A stretch of DNA of 64,000 bases from Solenopsis invicta (taxonomy: Eukaryota > Arthropoda > Insecta > Hymenoptera > Formicidae). The position numbers and the translations under genes were made by a program. Shown in pieces: positions 23,683 to 35,517 of the stretch. Positions within the stretch are counted from its first letter, which is position 1. Each line of letters starts with the position of its first letter. The notes beneath the pieces were generated by a model. The model did not search any database. It was not told where the DNA came from and saw only the letters and a list, made by a program, of their open reading frames with translations. The DNA is taken from the NCBI RefSeq assembly GCF_016802725.1, contig NC_052668.1:620001-684000 (forward strand), written 5' to 3'.

Positions 23683-24336
23683 ATGGGATAAAATTCTCGT
23701 CACGTCCACGTCGTTCATTCTGGATAATGCTAAGCACGGGAAAATGCATACAGTCAATCTGGACATGATTGATCATCAAACATAATCAATCCAGTTAATA
23801 AACAAAAGCAGAGTACATAAAACTTTGACTCCCCTTTTCCTCCCCCATACACATACGCATGCACGTATGCACACACCCACACATAAGACTAAATCCGACT
23901 AAGTAACCACCACATGGTACATCTTGAGTAATGCTGATGCTGGCGGTAGTGTAACTTTCAAGCCGCACAACTCGGAAAGTAATCAACGAAAATAAACATT
24001 CTTATAGTGTTTTGGAAAGGTCTTGACACCAGCTATTAGATTCTGGAATCAAAAATAGGGTGTTCCATTTAAAAAACTTAATGTGATTTCGATCTGACCT
24101 TGGCGACGCCATCCAAGGTCAAACTGATAAGATCATTGAATAGATCTTTTGAAACCCTACAACTTTTGTCTGAACATATTTTTGATTGGTCCTAATCCTG
24201 TGAAGAGAAAAGGGGTGTACGGGTGGTCTGAAACACCCTGTATATATACATATTATTAACAAATATATTATTACATATATTATTAACATATGTATTATTA
24301 AACATAATATATATTATTTGTATACTTTTTATTTGT

Positions 24337-24339
<3 letters not shown>

Positions 24340-24396
<57 letters not shown>
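24340..24396. repeat. CA microsatellite
   Basis: About 28 CA dinucleotides in the hAT 3' region. Confidence 0.95.
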
Positions 24397-24399
<3 letters not shown>

Positions 24400-24637
24400 G
24401 CAAGCGTTTTATATATTTAAAATAAATTTTATTATATATGCAAATCAAAAATTATTTAAATACTTCGAAAATTTATAAATATATTATTAAAAACACATTT
24501 AAAAGAATCATGTTTTAAACGTTTATTTTAAACACGTTTAAAACAAAAACATGTTTAATTTGGTGTGATGTTTAAAACGTGTTTTAAACATTTGTTTTAA
24601 ACATAAATGTTTAAAACGTAACAACCCTGCTCTCATC

Positions 24638-26334
24638 TGCCAGCTTCAAGGCTGCTTCGTCGCAGGTCGGCTGCGTTGCTGAGGATCCAGTCACGTCAAC
24701 GGTGCTCGCTGCCTCATCACTAGGGGAGCCTGAGACTGTGGGATGCGTCGAGACCAATCTGCAGCACGAGCTTAAGATAAGCGATACAATTGTCAAAATT
24801 ATCGCGGTTAACGGCGTTAAGTCAAATTTACTCGCGTTGGTTGACACCGGTAGCCCGGTTTCATTCTTGCAAATTTCAGCTTTTGAAAATATTCAAAGTC
24901 AGAACTCGAGCGTGGATACTCACAATACGGTTTCTTTTAAAGCTCTTAATAATTCAATTATCTCAACTCATGAGGAAGTAAGTCTGGATATCGAGTTAGA
25001 ACCGTTGCCCAACTTACTTTCCAAAGTCAATTTTAAATTGATTAAAAATTTGGGATGGTCAACCCATGCAGTTTTAGGTCAAGATTTCATAACTGCTAAC
25101 AATCTCAAATTGTTATACGATCCTTCTGATCCTGTTGCCTCAAATCGAATTCAACTTTTTAACGAAGTCGCTTCCGCGGACATTATTGAAGATAACCTTC
25201 TGTCATCGCCCGCTATCGAAATACAAACGGACTTCGATTATCAGGCCGATCAGAGCGTGATTCAAATCATTAACGAGGTAATTAACACCAAGGTAATTAA
25301 AGTGGAAGACGGTTATTGCGTCTCCATCACTTTGAAAAATCATTCTCCTTTCGCATTTGCGCCAAGAAGATTTGCTTGGATAGAGCGCCTTCAACTAAGA
25401 AAAATAATTGATGACCTGCTCGTGGGGGGCATAATTAAAGAAAGTAGCTGTACCTACTGTTCTTGCGTCGTTCCGGTGCGGAAGCGAGATGGAAGCTTGC
25501 GATTGTGCGTAGATTTTAGGCCACTCAATGACCGAACGGTCAAACAACATTATCCCTTTCCAGTGATAGAAGACTATATCGCCGGAATCGGCGATAGAAT
25601 TGAAGTTATGACTCTGCTAGACATACGTGATGGATTTCATCAAGTAGATATACATCACGGTTCGACTAAATATTTTGCTTTTGCGACTCCGGACGGTCAA
25701 TACGAATACTTGAAACTTTCTTTCGGGTATTGCGAGGCCCCGGCCGAGTTTCAAAAGAGACTCTTACATATTTTGCAACCGCTTATACGCCAAGACAAGG
25801 TGCTGGTGTATATAGACGATATATTAATTCCTTCACATTCCGTCGAAGAGAATTTAGCGGTTTTAAAAGATGTTCTTATTCTCCTCAAGAAGTATAATTT
25901 TGAAGTCAATTATAACAAATGCAAATTTTTAAAGAAAAATATCGAATACCTCGGATACCAAATTTCTAAAGAAGGTATAACTTTGAGTAAGAGACACGTG
26001 AGTGCAGTGCGCAATTTTCCGTCTTCTCGGAACGTTCAACAGCTTCAGCGTTTCCTCGGTCTTGTAAGCTTTTTTCGAAGGTTCATCCCCGAGTTTGCTG
26101 CTAAAGCTAAACCCTTGTATAACCTTCTACAAAAGGAAATTCCGTTTAATTTTGATGATGGCTGTACCCTCGCGTTTAACTCTCTGAAATCGGTTCTAAT
26201 TTTATATCCGATTTTACGCATTTACAATCCTAGTCTCGAAACTGAGTTGCACACAGATGCAAGTTCGATTGCCTTGGCAGCGATTCTCCTTCAAAAACAG
26301 GATCGAGGTAAATGGACGCCTGTAGCGTACTATA
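24638..26334 (+). pseudogene. pol: Gypsy-A pol, protease and reverse transcriptase
   Basis: Directly after the hAT target duplication the gag frame continues. The protease core is LALVDTGSPVSFL with VLGQDFI downstream; RT carries LRLCVDFRPLNDRTV and the catalytic VYIDDILIP box; then the start of RNase H (ELHTDASSIALAAILLQK). It is open from 24638 to the CMC insertion point at 26334, where the YY of a PVAYY segment is cut. RNase H resumes at 32949. This piece alone has no stop, but the whole pol is broken by the insertion and by later lesions. Confidence 0.85.
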
Positions 26335-26374
26335 CCCGGGAAAAAAAGTTGATATCTGATTGTATACAATTATA
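26335..26374 (+). repeat. Left TIR of the CMC element
   Basis: About 40 bp, matching the inverse of 32907-32946 with three mismatches. Core ATATCTGATTGTATACAAT is shared. Confidence 0.85.
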
Positions 26375-26844
26375 TCATATTACATATAATTATATATAAT
26401 AAGATCTTTGCATATTGTTAATTATATACAGTGATATCAAAATATATATACCTCCATATCAAATTATATAAAAATATTTTGAGAATCTTACAGGAGAAAA
26501 AAATTATATTTTATTAGATGTAATTGTATCAAAATATTTATAACTCCATATCAAATTATGCAAAATTGTATTTCATATCAAAATATACAAAATTATGTTA
26601 AAATCCTTTTCGGAGTTATACAAAAAATTATATGTATAAAACTGCCAAATTCTATATAAATAATTTAGGTATAGATAATAAAATGGTTTTTTCGAGATAT
26701 TAAAGGTTTAATAAATTGAATGCCATGATTACGCGTACCTTCACATACATTTGCGAACACATATATATTTCAATGTAACATATTTAATAATATTTCTATT
26801 ATAATTTATACACATTTTTTTATTTTTCATATTAATTTAATCGT
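26375..26844. other. AT-rich subterminal region of the CMC element
   Basis: Repeated ATCAAAATAT and ATCAAATTAT-type motifs, no ORF. Probably subterminal transposase-binding or 3' flank sequence of the minus-strand gene. Confidence 0.4.
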
Positions 26845-29465
26845 TCACATAACTTTATTTAATAAATTTGGCGTGTTACAAATATAATCATGTATTCTTA
26901 TAACTTTACTCATTAACTTAATGTTCATTAAATTTAACATAATATATTGATTATCTGTTTCTACAGGCAATATATGCTTCACTTGTTTCCGTAATTCTTG
27001 ATGATAAAATATTTTAGTATGAATAATTTTAAACCGCCGAAAAACAATATACATTGTATCATTAGCTTTTATAAAAAATCTTATCGTGCCATACATTGCA
27101 GAATCAGAAGAATTGCTTATTATTTGTACCGTATAACTATTAGTTTTATTATGTCTATAATAAATTTCGGAAGTAAATGTTTCGTCTTTTACGTTTGCTC
27201 TTCCATAAATTAAATAATTTCCAACCAAATTTTGTTGTAAGAACCTTTTATCTTGCTCTGTCAGTAGCGAATCTGAAATATTTTTATTCAAACATTCAAC
27301 GAATACTGTTTGCTTTTTATGAAAAGTAATTTTATTTTTTAAAATTGTCAATCCGTCAAGTATAGATAAATTATTAATAATTTCTTGACCGATATTCTTG
27401 GTTGCATGTGATAAACTTGCTATTTTTCCATTATAATCTTCGAATGGAAAGGCAGAAGTAGCCCATAAAGGACCCCAACGTTTAACACAAATACCAAGAT
27501 GCAATAACTGATGCACATTATATCTAAGTTCTCTATCATTATAAAGATCTAGAATTTGCTTTACAAATATTTTTAACATGTATTCTGCCTCCTCAATATC
27601 TAATAATTTTATTTCGCGTTTTAGTAAAAGAAATATAGACATAACAAGCAAAAGCCAATGTTGAAAATATTGTGTAGGCAAATAATTTTTTAAGGTCGGG
27701 ATGGAATAATATAGAAGCCAATTATAATATTCCGAAGCTTTATAAAAATGAATTAAACAAAGACTTCTTGGTAATCGACTAAATGTATCTGGAGGTTTAA
27801 TTTGTAGTAAATAATTATCCATTTCATTTAAATATTTCTTTATATTCCAAGATCCATCTTTATGTAACCATATATTTAAAAATTGTTTCACAATACCAAG
27901 TAATACAGAATGCATATATTCCGGAATTACACAAGTTCCAAGATCTAAAAACGGAAGTGTAGAAATAATAGTTGGTCCTTTTATACCTTTAATATTATCA
28001 ATATTTTGTTTAAATGCTATTTGACTATGTTTAATCATTCTTTTATTAGTTCTCAATGTACATCCATGTTCAATAAAAGGATAGATACGAACAGTTTTTT
28101 TGCCTTCAATTCTTAAGCATTTCTGTGTTTTAATTTCACAGATATTACAACCATACTCTCCGTTGAAATTACATGTATTTAATATTTGTGCCCTTGCAGG
28201 CGCGTCAGCTATTATTAATGGTACAACAATTTTTGTATTATAAACAACTTTTGTCTGAGGATGAAGCCAATTTATTCCATCTTTAAAACATTTGAGTAAT
28301 TTCAAACAAAAAGGATGCAAAAAGGTATTCATTACTGGTTTTTTATTATCGTACCATAATCCACTTATAATGATAAACTGTTCTCTCAGATGTGGAGGTA
28401 ATTCCATAATTTGAAACATTAGAGGCCAACAATTACTTTTTGAACTCTTGGTTAAAGATAAGCCATCCGTATTTAACATTAGTGTGAGATCATATTCTCC
28501 TCTATTTTGACGGACATTAATTCTTTTATATTCGGATCCATCTGTTATATCAGAAAAAATTTCAGATTCGCCATTTAAGTGACTTTTTTCAAATGGTTTT
28601 AACAAACTAGCTAAGTTTCTATATTCAAAAAGACATTTAATTTGTTCCATTATATCAATCTCAAAAAAATAAGATTTTTCACTTGTTGAACATGATTTAC
28701 ACTGCACTTCTACGGTATCTACGCCTTTATATAATATACATTTTTTACAATAAAAATGTTTAATAGCAATACAATGAGGAACACTATTTTTAACATAAGA
28801 AAATAATGAATGTAAAGTATTTGGCATAAAATTTGGCTGGGGAAGCATATTATTTATGACTATTAACACATCTTTCAAATTAGATTTTGTCATTCTATGT
28901 TTTACATAAAGATTAATTAAATTATAAACGGTTTCATCAATAGTTTGGGAACTGCCATTAAATAAAATATTATTATTACTGTTAAAATTACAAAATATAC
29001 TTTCATTTAAGTTTGTAGAGAGAGAATGCCTATTATGATTTATATATAAAGATTCCCGTAGGTTAATTGCATTATAATTTAACAAATTGTTATTATTTAA
29101 CACCGCAATATTGTCTTCGTAATCTGCATTTATTAAATTATCAGAATGATTGTTTTCATAATTAGATATCTCATCTATATAAATATTACTATCACTTTTA
29201 CAACTTAAATGATCATCCTCATAGCTTATATTTGGAGATTGTGTAAAATTTTTTGCTTCATCTATTTCAGTAATTGTAAGTGCAACTTTTTTGTTCCATC
29301 GTTGACGATTTCTAACAGGAATCTATTTGCGTAAAAACAAATTAATTATATTTTATATGTAGCATATATAAAAGATATAAAAATAATTTTTATACACACC
29401 GGGACATTTATATTTTCTTCCCACAGTTTATATGATTTTTTTCGTGAAATATTTTCATTCGTCAT
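26845..29465 (-). CDS. CMC (Tnp2-like) transposase, two exons, 847 residues
   Basis: Exon 1 is 29465-29400 (ATG, MTNENISRKKSYKLWEENI). A 77-bp GT...AG intron (29399-29323) follows, and exon 2 is 29322-26845, ending TGA. Both exons join in phase 0, giving 847 residues with no stop. Exon 2 carries two C-x2-C pairs (CKKC, CKSC), then LMLNTDGLSLTKSSKSNCWP, IIADAPARAQIL, NFNGEYGCNICE, and a region with VIPEYMHSVLLGIVKQFL. These are the layout of Tnp2/CACTA-type transposases that bind TIRs and cut DNA. A GTG at 29103 is an internal codon, not the start. A divergent partner gene begins 233 bp away. Confidence 0.82.
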
Positions 29466-29698
29466 TTTTTCTATCAGAAAACTATTGTTGGGTGCGTGTG
29501 CGCGTGTTACATTTAGCCACTGCTCGTCAGACGAGAATTGACGATCGTCGCATAACTCGCATGCGCGACACAGTGCATGGATACAGATCGTGCATAATCG
29601 TGCACGTGGACACAGAATTTGCGAGCCTTAGCATTTAGCAATAACGGCGTACGAAACTATTTCGACTTTTCAAACATATTCCGTGCAATCTGTTGAAA
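29466..29698. promoter_or_regulatory. Shared divergent promoter region of the CMC element
   Basis: 233 bp separate the start codons of the transposase and BEN genes. It is the only non-coding DNA between them and is more GC-rich than the rest of the element. I see no clear TATA box. Confidence 0.5.
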
Positions 29699-31422
29699 AT
29701 GTTTCTCTTGTATTGTGATAGTGATAATTCCTACTGTTTAGTGGAAAATGAGAACGTTGTCTATGACGAGGACAATATCAAGAAAGATGATGAAGTGATA
29801 TTTACGTATAAGAATAAAGAATACACTGGAAAAGTGATGGAGCATTCAGGTAAAGATAAATTATTGTTATGTACGTTATGTAGAAATTGCTATGACTTAA
29901 TTGCATGTTCCATAACGCTTTTGTAAATAAATAAATTTTATAGGTTAGAAAGTGATTTTATTGTTCTGTGCAATTTCTAATAATTACGAAAAATTATTGC
30001 AGATAATAAATGTTACATGGAAAAACAATTACATATGCTTAGATTAGAAAAAGCTAAAAAAGAAAAAAAGTAAAGAAAAGTGAATCATTTAATAAAACAG
30101 AAGTATCTCTTCGAAAAAGAAATGAATTAGGACCATCTAAAATAATAAAAAGTTCTGCTAAAGATATTACTAAAAAGAAAAATGATACGAAAAAGGTAAA
30201 TTATAATTTCAATTAAATATATGTAAATATATTTCTTATAATATTTATATTATAATTTATAAATTGTCAATTAAAATCTTAGGTTTTAAAAAAAATACAG
30301 AGGACATCAAATGCTGCAGTTTTTGATTTATTGGATAAATATCCAACTTCAGAGTTATCTGATAACGCTAGTAATAGCCAAAAAAGTAGTCCAACAAAGG
30401 AAGAATTAAAAGAAATGCTGTATCAAACTAGAAAAAAGTTAGAAGAAAGATCGAGTAAGTTTGTTAAAATTTCTATAATGTAAATGATATAACTTGCATC
30501 AATATTTTTTCTATAGAAAACAGAATATGTGAATGATAATATCTATTTCATATTTCAGTATTTGAAGAAAGGATTGAAAAGAAAGAGAGAAAGATTGAAA
30601 AAGATTTCTGCGATTTAAATTCATCAGATGAAAATAATCTTGAAATAAATGTAGAAAATCCAGATAAAAACTCCATCAAAAATTCTGTAACAAATATTGA
30701 AAATAATTTAGAAAATTTTGAGGACGAAAATGAAATAGAAGAATTAGAAAATGCAGACATTCAATTGTACGGAAAAGACTTCGAGTCTAAGGTAAATACT
30801 ACATTCTAAATAGCATTTCATTATTTTATAAACATTTTAATTTCATATTATTAATATAAATCCAAAGATTGGTAAATTCAAAGTTACACTGCAAATTATT
30901 AAACAAAAAAATTTGATTACAGATGATACACTTGAAGAACAACTTTTATTGCAGAAATGCAATGTTTTATTCAGCCATAGGAAATGCACACAGACCATCG
31001 CAACTTGTAAGGAGACTGTTAACAGGAGTATTTAAAAAAGAAGCACTAATAAACGGTACTCTGACTGGACAAACTGCTAGAGCACAGGGAAGAGACCGGC
31101 AATGTGTAAAAATGACATGTCTACATCCCTTTGCCATTAATGCAATAGTTGGTGAGTAATAATATTTATATTATATTAATTTTAATCACGATAAATAGAC
31201 ATGTTTGTGTTATAAAAAATATTTGTAATAGATATTTTTATTAGTTAATAAAATTACAAAAAATTTTCATAACATATATATAATATATATATTGCATTTT
31301 CAGATTTTTCTATTGAGCATGGGATAAAGCATGGTTGGATCCAGCAAACAAAGAAAGAGTTACATCGAGCTATAACACAAAGAATTGTAGAGATAAAAAG
31401 AGAGTTAAAAAATGAGCTGTAA
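29699..31422 (+). CDS. BEN-domain protein of the CMC element, six exons, one frameshift
   Basis: Exons: 29699-29849, 30003-30195, 30283-30454, 30559-30791, 30923-31151, 31305-31422. Every junction has GT/AG. The last two exons encode a BEN domain: LVRRLLTGVFKKEALINGTL, a Cys-rich link with CVKMTCLHPFAINAIV, then FSIEHGIKHGW. BEN domains bind DNA or chromatin. Earlier exons are Lys/Glu/Asn-rich and likely disordered or coiled. Phase works throughout except inside exon 2, where the entry frame meets TAA at 30071-30073 within an A-rich run. A one-base change there would connect to the frame that leaves the exon. So this is a mildly broken gene or a homopolymer sequence error. Confidence 0.72.
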
Positions 31423-32906
31423 AGTAACTCATTTCTTCTTGCTTCTTTTTTTATTTTTCTTGTTTAACGTAAGTCAAGACATTTACGTTTGTTTTTCCAT
31501 GAATTAAATAATCCCAATTAGTAATATAATTTAGTAATAGTGTAATATTAAATTTCTGGTAATACTTGAATTTATTATAAATACAATTCACAGTCCTTTT
31601 TTTTAGATTACTAACTAAAACTGTATATTAAGTATAAATTACATTAGACTGTCTTGAAATTCGTGAATCATTTCAGAAGAAAATTTGTTTCAAATTCTAA
31701 TTGTATTCGAATCAAAGATTCAATTTGATTCGATTAGACAAAAAGATTTTAGATTAGATTCAATTTGATTTCGAATATGTTATAAGAAACTCGATTCAAT
31801 TTAATCTCACAAATTTGACTCATGTAACTCTAAAGTCCTTATATCTCTAAAGTTATATACTGCTTGAAAAAAAATCTTCAAATGTCTATTTTATTTAATT
31901 TTCCGAGATTTTTTAATTCGTGAATTTCAAAACACCATATGTATATTCAATATTAATAACTTTTTAGTTAAAATATTAATAACTTTTATTCAAACAAAAT
32001 CAGTATATTAATGACATAATACTTTATTAAATATTTACTTTTTATTAATGTCTTGACTTAAACTTTTTTTCGTTTTTGTATTTGTAAGATTGTTATTAAA
32101 TATCGAATTAATAGCTATAATTGTCATTTTAAATAATTATAAATACATAGTTGGCACCGAAAATGATTATATATTATAGTTCAATTGTAGTAATTGGAAT
32201 TATTATTATTTTTTTTTTAATAAGAGACATATTTTTATTCAGAAAAATCTCTAGCAAGTTTTGAGTGAAAAAATTAAACTTTCTCATCTATTATTAACTT
32301 TAAAATACATATTCATTTATTTTACATTTTTCGAGTTACATACGCTACTAATATAAACAATATATATGCGACATTAAATGAAGAATTAAATTTTATTATT
32401 TTATTGGGCTTCTTAAACTTTTTGACACATAAATTCTTATCTCAAATCACATATATTGTTCAACATTTTTATTAAATTACGTTGGTCAAGAAATTGTTTT
32501 GAGACACCAAGCAAGTGTCTTTGCGATTCAATATCGAGCGGTGTATAGTTGGTCGCGTGGTGGGCATTCGGTACATAGATATACACCCCCAACCAAATAT
32601 TGTTGTAAGAAATTTTATATATTAGCAGTGTAACTATGTAATATAATATTTATGTAATCTAATAAAATATTAAATACATAATCTTTCATTTATAAAAATA
32701 TATGATTTTCTATATTTATTACCAAAATAAACTCATTAAAAATCTTATCTTCTTATGTATAAAAATATATAATTGTATCTAATTACGTACACGTATAAAA
32801 ATATATATAATGTGATCTATTTAGATACAATCAGAAACAATTTTATCTATTTATATGCAATTAGATCAGGTCAAAATCCATACATAATTATATCTACCAA
32901 ATTATA
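31423..32906. other. AT-rich 3' part of the CMC element
   Basis: No ORF. It contains short internal repeats such as GATTCGA/TCGAAT and ATTTGATTCG (about 31675-31800) and, near the right end, repeated AATTGTATCTAATT-like motifs that echo the TIR. Confidence 0.4.
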
Positions 32907-32946
32907 TATGATTGTATACAATCAGATATAAACTTTTTTTCCCAGG
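32907..32946 (-). repeat. Right TIR of the CMC element
   Basis: Inverse of 26335-26374 with three mismatches, followed by the second TA at 32947-32948. Confidence 0.85.
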
Positions 32947-32948
32947 TA

Positions 32949-34223
32949 GTCAGGCAACCAATGACGCGGAAAGCCGCTATCATTCTTTTGAACTCGAGAT
33001 GCTCGCGGTTGTGAAAGCGGTGGAACGTTTCCACATTTATCTCTACGGTATCAAATTCACCGTCATCACGGATTGTCACGCGCTCATTTACGCGTTGAAC
33101 AAAGCTCACGTCAATTCGCGTATCGAGCGATGGACAGTAAGGTTACAAAACTATAGGTTTAAAGTCTTTCATCGAAAAAGGGAGCGAATGGCGCATGTGG
33201 ATGCTCTTAGTCGGGTAGTAGTGGCAGTCGACGTTGCCGCTTGAACGTGAATTGCAAATCAGGCAATTGGCTGACCCGCATATCCATGCAATAGCTTCTC
33301 ACCTTAAAACTGAGGAGCATGAACACTTTATTTTGTTTGAAGGTTTAGTTTATAAAAAATTTGATGATAAACCCCGGTTTTATGTACCAGATTGTATGGT
33401 TCTCAACATTATTCGTCGTTACCATGACGAGTCAGCCCATTGCGGTTTTGACAAAACCGTACAAGGTATTCTGGCAAACTATTGGTTTCCAGCGATACGG
33501 AAAAAGGTCAAGAATCATATAGAAAATTGTTTGACGTGTTTACTCATAAACACTTTGAATAACACCAAGGAAGGTGAAATTTAATATGTAGAAACGCCTC
33601 AGTTACCATTCGAAATTGTTCACCTAGATCATTTTGGTCCGATGATAGAGTCTCAGAATAAAATTAAACACATTTTAATGTTGGTCGATGCGTGTACGCG
33701 CTTTACTTGTTTGTTTCCATGCAAATCGATGGGTACGTTAGAAGTTATTAATCATTTGACTCCAACATTTAACGCGTTTAGAAATCCGAATGAGGTGGTT
33801 ACTGATTGCAGTACGGCTTTTTCCTCCAGGGATTTTGCTGATTTTATGGTTCAAAAAAATATAAAACACCGTTTGATTGCCGTAGCGGAGCCTTGATCTA
33901 ATGGCCTTGTTGAAAGGGTTAACCGTTTCTTAAAATCTTCCTTAAAAAAATTGGTTGAAGACCCATTGAATTGGTCAGACCATCTGTCTACCGTTCAATA
34001 TGTTATTAATAATACTTTTCACTCGTCTGTTAAGAATACTCCCTCAAAATTCTTATTAAGGTACGACGGGCGGAATAAGTCCGACTCTCAGTTAGTTCAA
34101 TTCCTTAACAACCTGGCTAAATCATCTATCAATCTCGAGGACAATAGAACTGAAAACCGAGAGATTACTGTAGATGCTTCCAACAAAATCAAGCAGTATA
34201 ATAAGGAATGTTATGACAAACGC
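32949..34223 (+). pseudogene. pol: Gypsy-A pol, RNase H and integrase core, broken
   Basis: RNase H resumes with a SRYHSFELEMLAVV segment and TVITDCHALIYAL, and ends in HVDALSRV. A one-base frameshift near 33233 leads to the integrase finger (RRYHDESAHCGFDKT...CLTCLL) in a frame with a stop at 33582-33584. The catalytic core has VHLDHFGPM, VVTDCSTAF and NGLVERVNRF (the D, D, E sites) with an in-frame TGA at 33894-33896 just before the last motif. It is cut at 34223 by the BEL element after the duplicated AACGC. Confidence 0.85.
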
Positions 34224-34578
34224 TGTTTAGCAATAAGTCACATTTCAAGATTCTGTTATATTTGCGTTAATCGTTTTAAGTTCTATTACCGTCGTTAATG
34301 TGAGCAAGCGCAGGTGTATGCTTTGATTCAAATTTGCGCGCTAAATAAATGTCACTGCCTTCACGCGTGGCAACAGTGCGAGCATCGAGCGGCGCCACTA
34401 GGCGATGGGAAAAACGGCGAGTCCCCTCTCGACCTTGGGGGACTCGATCTCCTTCTTCTAAAAAGGAACATGGCGGCGAAAGGAAGCGTTTGTAAGCGTT
34501 CTTCTCTGTAAAGGTCCAAAATTTCCATATAGGGACAATAAAGCATTTGTTCAACACAACACGGATAGGTATTTCTCA
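34224..34578 (+). repeat. BEL 5' LTR, first part
   Basis: Matches 53706-54057 closely. It is interrupted after TTTCTCA, where TCA (34576-34578) is the target duplication of the foldback element. The LTR resumes at 48039 and ends at 48085. Confidence 0.88.
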
Positions 34579-34764
34579 CAAGGGCACCACACACAACCCG
34601 GGTCACCGATTTTGATGAAACTTTACAGTTATGTAGTATTAGTATAGAAGTACTAAATGCTAAACGGAGACGATGCACTACTCAACCGTTGACGTGAAAT
34701 CGTTGTTTGAATTTCACCATATAGCTTTAATACCGTAACATTGAAGGAGTTTGGCAAGTAGCAG

Positions 34765-34849
34765 CGTGGTGTGGCGGACAGCGCGAGCGCCTATAGTTTT
34801 GCAGGTCGCAGCCGTCGCGGGTTCGAGTCCACAAGTTTTTTTTTTTTTT
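34765..34849 (+). ncRNA. tRNA-like Pol III module in the left foldback arm
   Basis: A perfect B box GGTTCGAGTCC (34820-34830) lies about 40 bases after an A-box-like TGGCGGACAGCG and is followed by a run of 14 T, a Pol III stop. The flanking stems do not form a full tRNA cloverleaf, so it is a tRNA-derived module such as a SINE head and not a working tRNA gene. The mirror copy is in the right arm. Confidence 0.6.
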
Positions 34850-34986
34850 CTTTTACCCAGTACTCTTATTGTTACAATATATATATATAATAAAATATAT
34901 AATAAATAATACACAGATATAGATATAATAATACGCAAAAAATCTTCTCTGCATTCGAACTTTTGTTAGCTTACTTTATATACATT

Positions 34987-35023
<37 letters not shown>

Positions 35024-35030
35024 ATATATA

Positions 35031-35460
35031 TATAAGTTAACTATCTTATAGGTTGTTCCCTGATAATAATTGACACAATGTGTTTCTCTGTAAACAAAGT
35101 TTGAAATTTATTCACGATTTAGAGTTATTTACAATATTTACACGCTTACCTGTAAACAAAGAAACGACAATTAAAGCCTATTATTATCCCTTCTTTATTT
35201 ACTGGCTTGATCCTCAGTCTTATACACTCTATCTTTTCTGTACAGCAAAGTTTAATCTTTCCTTCCTGATTCTTCCTTGTGTACATGTGCTCGATCCTTT
35301 TGATCTTCCTTTTATCTCCTATCACTCTCTTCCTCTCTATCGGTAATCAATTAATGTAGTTCTTGTAGTACTTGTTCCATCTAGCGGGGTCGGTTCACAC
35401 GGTGCGCCGAGTATGAGGAGCGCGGCTCATTCGAATTGAAGGAAATACATTTTCCTTACA
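35031..35460 (-). repeat. 3' LTR of Gypsy-C
   Basis: 430 bp. Read on the minus strand it begins TGTAAGGAAAATG and ends near GTTAACTTATA. It matches 46606-47032 apart from a 3-bp indel and a few substitutions. Confidence 0.88.
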
Positions 35461-35473
35461 TCTCCCCCTCCCC
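35461..35473 (-). promoter_or_regulatory. Polypurine tract of Gypsy-C
   Basis: GGGGAGGGGGAGA on the minus strand, adjacent to the 3' LTR. Confidence 0.75.
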
Positions 35474-35517
35474 GGATGAGAATCGTCGCAGCGCATTCTC
35501 ACCTTGGATTTCTCGGC

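Larger units (their letters stand above)
21701..24240 (+). mobile_element. DD41D mariner-related transposon with long TIRs
   Basis: A 2,540-bp element bounded by CAGGGTGTTTCAGACC and its inverse, inside TA dinucleotides as expected for Tc1/mariner. The terminal inverted repeats are about 300 bp (21701-22007 and about 23937-24240) with few mismatches. A second, internal inverted pair of about 50 bp lies at about 22008-22060 and 22214-22268. The single transposase ORF is intact, so this copy could be autonomous. Confidence 0.9.
8805..24629 (+). mobile_element. hAT transposon containing Gypsy-B and a mariner
   Basis: Ends are CAGGATTGTTA (left) and the inverse of CAGGGTTGTTA (right), a hAT-type terminus. 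An exact 8-bp duplication CTCTCATC flanks it (8797-8804 and 24630-24637). Both ends carry many GTTTAAAAC-like subterminal repeats. It codes for a BED-finger transposase on the plus strand. Without its nested passengers (Gypsy-B and mariner) the element is about 3.5 kb. It interrupts Gypsy-A. Confidence 0.85.
26335..32946. mobile_element. CMC-type (CACTA/Mirage/Chapaev) transposon with TA duplication and BEN-domain gene
   Basis: A 6,612-bp element whose ends are CCCGGGAAAAAAAG (left) and the inverse of CCTGGGAAAAAAAG (right). The TIRs are about 40 bp with three mismatches, and the TSD is TA (26333-26334 and 32947-32948). Excluding the element and one TA restores the Gypsy-A RNase H frame. It carries two divergent spliced genes: a Tnp2-like transposase (minus) and a BEN-domain protein (plus). 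A 2-bp TA duplication with a CMC-like transposase fits Mirage-type members best. That superfamily call is inference. Confidence 0.8.

Noticed and set aside
29693..29926. BEN gene exon 1 read as a 77-codon stand-alone ORF
   Set aside because: The ATG is at 29699 and a GT donor at 29850 joins in-phase to the next exon; the extension past 29849 is intron.
34765..34849. Functional tRNA gene
   Set aside because: Only the B box is perfect; T-arm and acceptor stems do not pair properly and the unit sits in a repeated foldback arm.
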